The translations under genes and the position numbers were made by a program. A stretch of 9,695 bases of DNA from an uncultured Coriobacteriales bacterium (GTDB taxonomy: Bacteria; Actinomycetota; Coriobacteriia; Coriobacteriales; UMGS124), in the NCBI GenBank assembly GCA_934662525.1, contig CAKUKJ010000061.1, positions 1 to 9,695 on the forward strand, given 5' to 3'. The notes under the pieces are model-generated. The model was not told the origin of the DNA, ran no database searches, and saw only the letters and a list, made by a program, of their open reading frames with translations. Shown in pieces: positions 5,205-9,695 of the stretch. How positions within the stretch are numbered: position 1 is the first letter of the stretch; every line of letters begins with the position of its first letter.

Positions 5205-6686
5205 CTACTTCCCTGCGAGCGTCTCGCCCACGTAGTAGCCGGTGGCCGCCACGGTGGAGCAGCTGGCGTAGGAGAGCGTGGTCAGCGCGCCGCAGGCATA
5301 CAGGCCGGGGATTTCCTGGCCCTCGGTGTCGAGCACCTGGTTGTTGGGGCCCACCATGAGGCCGCCGGAGGTCTTGTAGCGCATGGCGTTGAGCTTGAGC
5401 GCGTGGTAGGGCGGCTGCAGGGAGTTAAGCCAGGCCGTCTTGCCGAAGGCCTTGTCCTCGCCTGCCTCAACGTAGCCGTCGTACTCCTCGAACGTGGCGG
5501 CCAAAGTGTCGGCGGGCACGTCCATCGCGGTGGCCAGGTCCTCGAGCGTATCGGCCGTGCGGTAGGCGTCGGCATGGATGTTGACGTTGTTCTCCACCGA
5601 CTTGGCGATGCAGCGGGTGTCGAAGGCCTGCTGGTCGAAGATGACCCACCACTCGCGATACCCTGCCTCCATGGCAGCGGCGGCTGCGTCGTGAGACTGT
5701 CCCTCCTGGATGAAGCGCTTGCCGTTGGGCAGCACGAGCACGAGCGGCGCCCAGTAGCCCCAGGTGGTGGCGTTGGGGATGTCGCCCATGAGGTTGCAGT
5801 AGGTGAAGGAGGAGTCCATACCGTCTACCTGGGCGCCGGCGGCTGCGGCGATCTTGTGGCCCTCGCCCATGGAGCCGTGCACGAGCACGCCCATGTTGGC
5901 CCAATCGGGCAGGTACTGGGCGACCATCTCGCCGTTGTCCACGAAACCGCCGGTGGCCAGGACGACGGCACCGGCCTTGATGTCGACGGGCTGGCCGTCG
6001 GCGTCCTCAAAGCGGCAGCCAATCACGGTACCGGACTCGTCCTTGATGAGGGCCGTGGCGCGCATCTCGTACTCGAACTCGCAGCCCAGTTCCTCAAGCT
6101 TGGCCTGCAGGGGCGCCAGGATGTAGGTGTAGCCCGTGCCGATGCCCTCGGCCGGCAGGATGACGCTGGCCGCCAAGCGCGGCAGCTCCTCGTCGGAGGC
6201 CGGCTGCTGGAACTCGCAGCCGAAGTTCTCGATGGCGCAGTCCACGAACTTCGTGTTGGCGTAGTATTTGTTCTTTGCCCACTCGGGATACCAGTCGTAC
6301 TGGTCGAAGCCGGCGGTCTGCTTTTCGGCCACGGCCTCCCATGCCTGGTCGATCGTGGTGGTGAGGCCGGCGTCGAGCTGGGGCTTGGAGCCCGAGGCGA
6401 ACATGAACCAGCAGGAAGACGCCGAGTCGCCGCCGAAGGAACCCTTCTTCTCGCAGAAGATGATCTTCTTGCCCGCAAGGGCTGGCTCCATGCCGGCGGC
6501 CAAGCCCGCCAGGCCGGTGCCCACGATGAGGATGTCGGCCTCCTGGGTGAAGTTGACCTCCGCCGTGCCTACGACCGTGCCCGCTGCGGCCTCGTCGGCC
6601 AAGGCGGTGCCTGCCAGCGCTGCCGAGCTTGCGACCAAGCACGACGCCCCGCCGAATTTGACCAGGTCCCTGCGCGTGAGTTGCAT
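5205..6686 (-). CDS. Tat-exported FAD-dependent reductase (fumarate reductase-like fold)
   Basis: A 493-residue secreted flavoprotein. The Tat signal is TRRDLVK (4-10) with cleavage likely after TALA (about 30). The FAD-binding fold starts near 50 with VGTGLAG (55-61) and the ribose-binding acid in CEKKGSFGG (78-86). The second motif is ATGGF (244-248). The capping and active-site parts follow: GEGHKIAAAAGA (274 on), GKRFIQEG (322-329), TSGGL (439-443) and the end motif IPGLYACGALT (459-469). The start is fixed by the Tat motif and AAAGGGA upstream. It is about 80 residues shorter than the flavoprotein at 2059 and only distantly similar, so they are not a recent duplication. There is no heme or FMN domain. 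Compared with the well-studied Shewanella enzyme from memory, the catalytic Arg is replaced by His (H332) and the substrate-binding His and Arg near the C-terminus are absent. Fumarate is therefore an unlikely substrate. Confidence 0.9.
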   Translation of the reverse strand: MQLTRRDLVKFGGASCLVASSAALAGTALADEAAAGTVVGTAEVNFTQEADILIVGTGLAGLAAGMEPALAGKKIIFCEKKGSFGGDSASSCWFMFASGSKPQLDAGLTTTIDQAWEAVAEKQTAGFDQYDWYPEWAKNKYYANTKFVDCAIENFGCEFQQPASDEELPRLAASVILPAEGIGTGYTYILAPLQAKLEELGCEFEYEMRATALIKDESGTVIGCRFEDADGQPVDIKAGAVVLATGGFVDNGEMVAQYLPDWANMGVLVHGSMGEGHKIAAAAGAQVDGMDSSFTYCNLMGDIPNATTWGYWAPLVLVLPNGKRFIQEGQSHDAAAAAMEAGYREWWVIFDQQAFDTRCIAKSVENNVNIHADAYRTADTLEDLATAMDVPADTLAATFEEYDGYVEAGEDKAFGKTAWLNSLQPPYHALKLNAMRYKTSGGLMVGPNNQVLDTEGQEIPGLYACGALTTLSYASCSTVAATGYYVGETLAGK

Positions 6687-6804
6687 GAGAGTTTCCCTTT
6701 CTGCTCGCTATGTATGTGACGGTGTGGCACACGCATGACGGCTCCGCATGCGCCGCTCGTCGCCATTGCGGTTTCCACTATAGGCAGCGTGCACAAGAAG
6801 CGCT

Positions 6805-6821
6805 TCACAGATAACCTGTGA
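6805..6821. promoter_or_regulatory. Dyad in divergent promoter region, candidate operator
   Basis: TCACAG (6805-6810) and CTGTGA (6816-6821) are exact complements around ATAAC. The 17-bp site lies in the AT-richer part of the 298 bases separating the starts of the minus-strand flavoprotein (6686) and the plus-strand LuxR regulator (6985). On the minus strand a TATAGT (6777-6782) about 90 bases ahead of the flavoprotein start could be its -10 box. The dyad would then overlap the -35 side, fitting a role for the neighbouring regulator. No good -35 was seen. Confidence 0.4.
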
Positions 6822-6924
6822 GAATGATATATGTCGAGGTAGATTGCCTGTATCCTCATGAATGCCCGTGAACGCCCTTGTTACTCGACACTCAATCGAT
6901 ATCGGGCGCGGCAGTCGTCTCGGT

Positions 6925-6930
6925 TATACT
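6925..6930 (+). promoter_or_regulatory. Candidate -10 box of the LuxR regulator gene
   Basis: TATACT is close to the -10 consensus and lies 55 bases before the chosen GTG start of the regulator. The sequence 16-18 bases upstream is not a good -35 box, which would fit an activator-dependent promoter or a wrong call. If real, it rules out the longer in-frame ATG start at 6862. Confidence 0.35.
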
Positions 6931-6984
6931 GGGCGTAGACTGGACTCAGTTTTCTGGGCGCCTGAAATGAGAGGTGGGGAGCGG

Positions 6985-8493
6985 GTGAAGGACGACGCGT
7001 CGCGCCGTGCGGGCTTGTTGCTCTTGCTGGGATACGGCGCATATGCGTCGGCAAACTCGGTCGGCTATCTCAATGCCATGGGGACGGTGGAGGCCAATTT
7101 CGGCTTTGTGTCTCAGCTGCCGTTCATGATGACGAGCTGCGCTGCCCAGGTCGTGGCCGCTCTTGTTGTGATTTTCCGCGCCCGGAATCGGAATGCGGGG
7201 AAGGGGGCTGCCCCTTCGCTCAGTTCGGGATATGCCTTGCTTCTGCTTTGCGGTGCCATAGGGATGGCGGGCGGGCTGGGCTTTCTCGATTTTGACGGGC
7301 AAGGCATGAACGACGTCTCATCGGAGGTCCTTGCAGTTGCGCTTGGCTGCCTGCGTGGAATCGGCAGCCTTGTGGTCGGCGTTGCATGGTATGAGCTGCT
7401 CATCGTCTATACGGGCACCTCTGTTCCTGCGCTCCTGCTATCGGTAAGCGCATTGCACGCTTTCTTGGGCCTTGCGATGGGCTGGATTCCTTTGGGATTA
7501 GTCCGGCAGGCTGTCATGCTGCTCCTCTACGTTATCTCCTGGGCGTTTGCATGCCGCATTCTCAAAAGCGCTCGCCCCATTGCTTCGATTGACGCGTTCA
7601 TCGCCCACGTAACCCTCTCGTCTCAAGACGGCCGGGGGTTTGCGAGCGCTTGGCTGTGCCTGCTTGTCTGCCAGTTTGTGGTGGGCATCGCCAACACGGC
7701 CGTGTTTGAGTCGGAGTTCGCCTCGGCCCTTGCGTCGGTCAACGTCGATGTTTGCATCCTCATTGCAACGGCCGTGCTCGCGGCTCTGTTCGCGGCGGTG
7801 CGACATCTTCCAAATCCGGAGACCGTGTTCAAGGCAATCATGCCGGTGCTGCTCGTCGTTTTTACGGTCGCGGCCCTCGCCGCGGGCACGTATGGGTCGG
7901 CCATGGGCTACGCAATGATCATCTGCTATGAGGCGATAGCCATCACATACTCGGTGTACCTCGTACAGTTTGTTCAGACAGGTCGCTATCGTCTGCGTGG
8001 TTTTGTGGCCCTGACGTCGGGCGCGGCGAGCCTTACGCTTCTCTTGGGCCTTGCCATCGGCATCGGGCTGAATGCGCTGAGCAGCAACCACGGGGTGCCC
8101 CTGTTCACGCTGCTGGCTTTTGACGCCATATACCCGCTGGGGTTGGCCCTGCTTGTGATGCAACGGGGGCATGCCGGTGCTGGCGCGGCGGACAAAGTGG
8201 ATGCCGAGGCGCCCGTTTCCGTGCAGGTCCCCGGCGCGTCTTTGGGGGCAGGCGACACGTCCGAGAATTTTGAGAAGCGCGTTCGCGAGCGTGCCAATGC
8301 GTATGGCCTGACTCCACGCGAGACGGAGTTGTTTGCCCGCCTCGTGCGCGGACATACTGTCAAATCAATTTGCGAGGACCTCAGCATCACCGAGAACACC
8401 GCGTGGACCCATATCCGCAATATTTACGCCAAATGCGGGGTCAAAAGCAAGCAGGCCCTCATTGAGGCGTTTGAGCGGGGAGATGTTCTCTAG
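6985..8493 (+). CDS. Membrane-anchored LuxR-family transcriptional regulator
   Basis: A 502-residue regulator built from about twelve hydrophobic helices followed by a cytoplasmic LuxR helix-turn-helix. Helices run from AGLLLLLGYGAYASAN (near 10) to VPLFTLLAFDAIYPLG (near 380). A polar linker of about 45 residues leads to the DNA-binding domain LTPRETELFARLVRGHT (from 442) and LSITENTAWTHIRNIYAKCG (466-485). The GTG at 6985 is chosen because GAGGTGG lies about eight bases upstream and the protein then goes straight into the first helix. ATG 6967 (6 codons longer) is possible; ATG 6862 has no ribosome binding site. This architecture is typical of Eggerthellaceae, where such genes commonly sit beside secreted reductase genes and are thought to sense their substrates. 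Here it is divergent from the flavoprotein at 5205-6686, its probable target. Confidence 0.9.
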   Translation: MKDDASRRAGLLLLLGYGAYASANSVGYLNAMGTVEANFGFVSQLPFMMTSCAAQVVAALVVIFRARNRNAGKGAAPSLSSGYALLLLCGAIGMAGGLGFLDFDGQGMNDVSSEVLAVALGCLRGIGSLVVGVAWYELLIVYTGTSVPALLLSVSALHAFLGLAMGWIPLGLVRQAVMLLLYVISWAFACRILKSARPIASIDAFIAHVTLSSQDGRGFASAWLCLLVCQFVVGIANTAVFESEFASALASVNVDVCILIATAVLAALFAAVRHLPNPETVFKAIMPVLLVVFTVAALAAGTYGSAMGYAMIICYEAIAITYSVYLVQFVQTGRYRLRGFVALTSGAASLTLLLGLAIGIGLNALSSNHGVPLFTLLAFDAIYPLGLALLVMQRGHAGAGAADKVDAEAPVSVQVPGASLGAGDTSENFEKRVRERANAYGLTPRETELFARLVRGHTVKSICEDLSITENTAWTHIRNIYAKCGVKSKQALIEAFERGDVL

Positions 8494-8871
8494 AGTTAGG
8501 TAGGCGTAGGTGAGGCGGGTTGTTGAACTGCCGTTTTGCGGTGTGAAGCGCTGGGGCATCCATCACCGAGGCCTATTCATATGGAGGCGCTTGATTTTGT
8601 GCGCGAGGCCGGGCGGAGAGCGAGCTTCCGCCCAGGAGAGCGCTGCTCTTCTTGGGCCTTGCTGTCCTTGCGCCAACGGGCGAGATGTTGCTCGGAGGAG
8701 GGGTGTGGTACGGATGACATGGGCTGTCCAGCCAAGACGCGTGATTGGTCAGGTGACAGACGGGACGGCTTTCTTATCTATGGCCTCGCCTTGGAATCTG
8801 TCAGGGCTTGGCGCTTATGAGACTGAGGGCCGACTGAGTGTTACCTGAATCTCATGAGTACCATAAGGTGA
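8494..8871. other. Gene-free region with two small hairpins
   Basis: No open frame here has a ribosome binding site or a recognisable product. Two adjacent hairpins are visible: GGGCGGA (8611-8617) with TCCGCCC (8627-8633), then AGAGC (8637-8641) with GCTCT (8645-8649), followed by TCTTGGGC. They could end transcription of the LuxR gene, although the first lies 118 bases after its stop codon. The rest shows nothing I can name. It may be remains of a lost gene, but I could not identify a family on either strand. Confidence 0.4.
8841..8851 (+). repeat. Left copy of an 11-bp direct repeat flanking the toxin-antitoxin operon
   Basis: TTACCTGAATC occurs here and again at 9662-9672, on either side of the toxin-antitoxin genes. 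Repeats of this length are expected by chance in a 10-kb window, so only the position makes it notable. It could mark the ends of an inserted segment. Confidence 0.2.
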
Positions 8872-8902
8872 TACACTTAGTGTTGTCTTAGTACATTCTA
8901 AG
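8872..8902 (+). promoter_or_regulatory. Promoter/operator of the toxin-antitoxin operon
   Basis: TACACT (8872-8877) is a plausible -10 box 34 bases before the antitoxin start. It overlaps the perfect palindrome ACACT-T-AGTGT (8873-8883). A second dyad, CTTAG (8887-8891) with CTAAG (8898-8902), follows, and CTTAGT is repeated directly about ten bases apart. Antitoxins of this type bind short repeated dyads over their own promoter, so these are good candidates for autoregulatory sites. The strong AAGGAGGT ribosome binding site (8900-8907) overlaps the second dyad. Confidence 0.5.
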
Positions 8903-8910
8903 GAGGTCTT

Positions 8911-9204
8911 ATGTCAGTGGCAATGACTGTGAAAATGGACGAGGGCGTTAAAGCGACGGCATGCAGCATGCTTGATAGTATGGGTATGACGTTCGGTGGC
9001 TTTGTGAATATGGCTGCTCGCCAGCTTATCATTCAGGGCCGTTTGCCGTTTGAGGTTATAGCTCCCCAGCAGAGCGAGGTCCCCAATGAGGTCACGCACA
9101 GGGCCCTCATCGAGGCCGAGGCCAAAACCCTCGGACTTATCCCCGACGACGCCGTTTCTTTTTCCGACGCACATGAGGCGGCCGAGTTCATTCGGGGGCT
9201 TTAG
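8911..9204 (+). CDS. Type II antitoxin, RelB/DinJ family
   Basis: A 97-residue antitoxin that should dimerise, bind DNA and neutralise the toxin encoded just downstream. The N-terminal 45 residues fit the ribbon-helix-helix fold of DinJ/RelB: a short strand (AMTVKMDE, 4-11), a first helix (VKATACSMLDSMGM), a second helix (FGGFVNMAARQLIIQG), then the family's characteristic LPFEV (45-49). Residues 50-97 are polar and acidic, as expected for the flexible part that wraps around the toxin. The ATG at 8911 has a near-perfect AAGGAGGT ribosome binding site, the strongest in the window, fitting the need for excess antitoxin. Its stop codon is three bases before the toxin start, so the two genes are surely co-transcribed. 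Its upstream region carries palindromes suitable for autorepression. Confidence 0.88.
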   Translation: MSVAMTVKMDEGVKATACSMLDSMGMTFGGFVNMAARQLIIQGRLPFEVIAPQQSEVPNEVTHRALIEAEAKTLGLIPDDAVSFSDAHEAAEFIRGL

Positions 9205-9207
9205 ACC

Positions 9208-9516
9208 ATGTGGGAGATAAAGTTCGAGCCGACGTTTGTGCGTGAGGCGCGCGAGATCATGAAAAGGCATCCTCAGCTGAGAGAGGAGCTGGCAGTGGCG
9301 GTCGAACTTTTGGCCGAGACCGGCGCCTTGCCCGACGGCTACTCGCTTCATGCACTTGACAACCCGGGCGGCAATTACAACGGCCATATGGATTTCCATC
9401 TTTCAGACGGTTTGTGCGATGTCGTGGTCCTTTATGCTGTCAACAAGGGACATCTTCTGATTCGATTTGTTCGCATGGGGACTCACAATGATTTGTTCCA
9501 TGGGCCGGTGCGATAG
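9208..9516 (+). CDS. Type II toxin, YafQ/RelE-family mRNA interferase
   Basis: A 102-residue toxin of the RelE/ParE superfamily, closest to YafQ-type ribosome-dependent mRNA endonucleases. Two N-terminal helices (FVREAREIMKRHP and LREELAVAVELLAETG) are followed by the beta-sheet core. Candidate active-site residues by alignment from memory with E. coli YafQ are H48, H64, D67, H93 and F97. The last two lie in the hallmark C-terminal motif RMGTHNDLF (89-97). Length is typical, with a short extra tail (HGPVR). It starts three bases after the antitoxin stop, with no strong ribosome binding site of its own, so it is probably translated by coupling. All key residues appear intact, so it is probably active when not bound by antitoxin. 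The GTHxDLF ending favours the YafQ branch over RelE or ParE. Confidence 0.88.
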   Translation: MWEIKFEPTFVREAREIMKRHPQLREELAVAVELLAETGALPDGYSLHALDNPGGNYNGHMDFHLSDGLCDVVVLYAVNKGHLLIRFVRMGTHNDLFHGPVR

Positions 9517-9519
9517 GCG

Positions 9520-9555
9520 GCTGGGGCCGATTGACATGTTGTCAGTACGGCCAGC
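9520..9555 (+). terminator. Hairpin after the toxin gene, possible terminator
   Basis: TGACA-TGT-TGTCA (9532-9544) forms a perfect inner hairpin. Outside it GGCCG (9525-9529) pairs with CGGCC (9548-9552), and GCTGG (9520-9524) with the following bases to about 9555 can extend the stem with a bulge. It begins just after the toxin stop codon. No T-run follows, so termination here is plausible but not certain. Confidence 0.45.
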
Positions 9556-9695
9556 TCAGATGCTCGACGCTTGAAGACAGTTGCGGGGCTTGGCCTTATC
9601 GTTAGGTCGTGTTTAAGGAGCCGGTTTTTGCCATCGCGCAGGAGATTGGCCCCTGAAACGCTTACCTGAATCAACAACCGCCTAAAATACTGACG
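9556..9695. other. Gene-free tail, right copy of the 11-bp repeat
   Basis: No gene is visible in this tail. TTACCTGAATC at 9662-9672 repeats 8841-8851. AAGGAG at 9615-9620 resembles a ribosome binding site but no usable reading frame follows. TAAAAT near the right edge (9683-9688) could be part of a promoter for a gene outside the window. Confidence 0.3.

Noticed and set aside
5169..6719. A 516-codon plus-strand open frame antisense to the second flavoprotein gene.
   Set aside because: It has no ribosome binding site and a shadow-type composition, and it exactly mirrors a Tat-flavoprotein gene with clear motifs.
6862..6984. A longer N-terminus for the membrane LuxR regulator starting at the ATG at 6862.
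   Set aside because: There is no ribosome binding site, the stretch contains a probable -10 box (6925-6930), and the family begins close to the first membrane helix.
8510..8848. A plus-strand frame of 112 codons in the gap after the LuxR gene.
   Set aside because: It has no ribosome binding site, is Arg/Cys/Trp-rich with no recognisable domain, and has an overlapping alternative frame of similar length. It looks like chance in high-GC DNA.

Overview
The window looks like a piece of chromosome from a high-GC anaerobic actinobacterium of the Coriobacteriia, most likely the Eggerthellaceae (relatives of Eggerthella, Gordonibacter, Slackia or Adlercreutzia). This is an inference from the gene repertoire. 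There are two Tat-exported flavoprotein reductases of the fumarate reductase/3-ketosteroid dehydrogenase fold, each beside its own regulator. One regulator is a LuxR-type protein with about twelve membrane helices ahead of a C-terminal helix-turn-helix, an architecture characteristic of that family. No rRNA, tRNA, CRISPR array or insertion sequence was seen.

Layout. (1) 1-629: 3' part of a coiled-coil-rich hypothetical gene that begins outside the window. (2) 630-978: gene-free, with a perfect 16-bp inverted repeat next to the LysR stop codon and a degenerate copy of it further left. (3) 979-3780: a divergent LysR regulator / secreted flavoprotein pair. A palindromic candidate operator lies between them, the flavoprotein gene has a leader hairpin, and it ends in a clear intrinsic terminator. 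(4) 3933-4318, minus strand: decayed 3' end of a second LuxR-type regulator gene with one stop, one frameshift and no membrane domain. (5) 4422-5075: a HAD hydrolase gene. (6) 5111-5154: a terminator hairpin shared by convergent genes. (7) 5205-8493: a second secreted flavoprotein (minus) divergent from the intact membrane LuxR regulator (plus), with a 17-bp dyad between them. (8) 8494-8871: gene-free. (9) 8872-9555: a RelB/DinJ - YafQ type toxin-antitoxin operon with a repeat-rich promoter and a downstream hairpin. (10) 9556-9695: gene-free tail.

How the genes may work together. The two flavoproteins are probably extracytoplasmic terminal reductases (or dehydrogenases) for two different organic substrates. 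Each is probably switched on by the neighbouring regulator when its substrate is present. Neither carries a heme or FMN-binding domain, and no cytochrome or membrane quinol oxidase is encoded here, so electrons must come from a partner encoded elsewhere. Neither keeps the fumarate reductase active-site pattern as I recall it, so their substrates are unlikely to be simple dicarboxylates. The broken LuxR gene beside the first flavoprotein suggests that its control passed to the LysR protein, or always lay with it. The toxin-antitoxin operon and the HAD gene appear unrelated to these modules.
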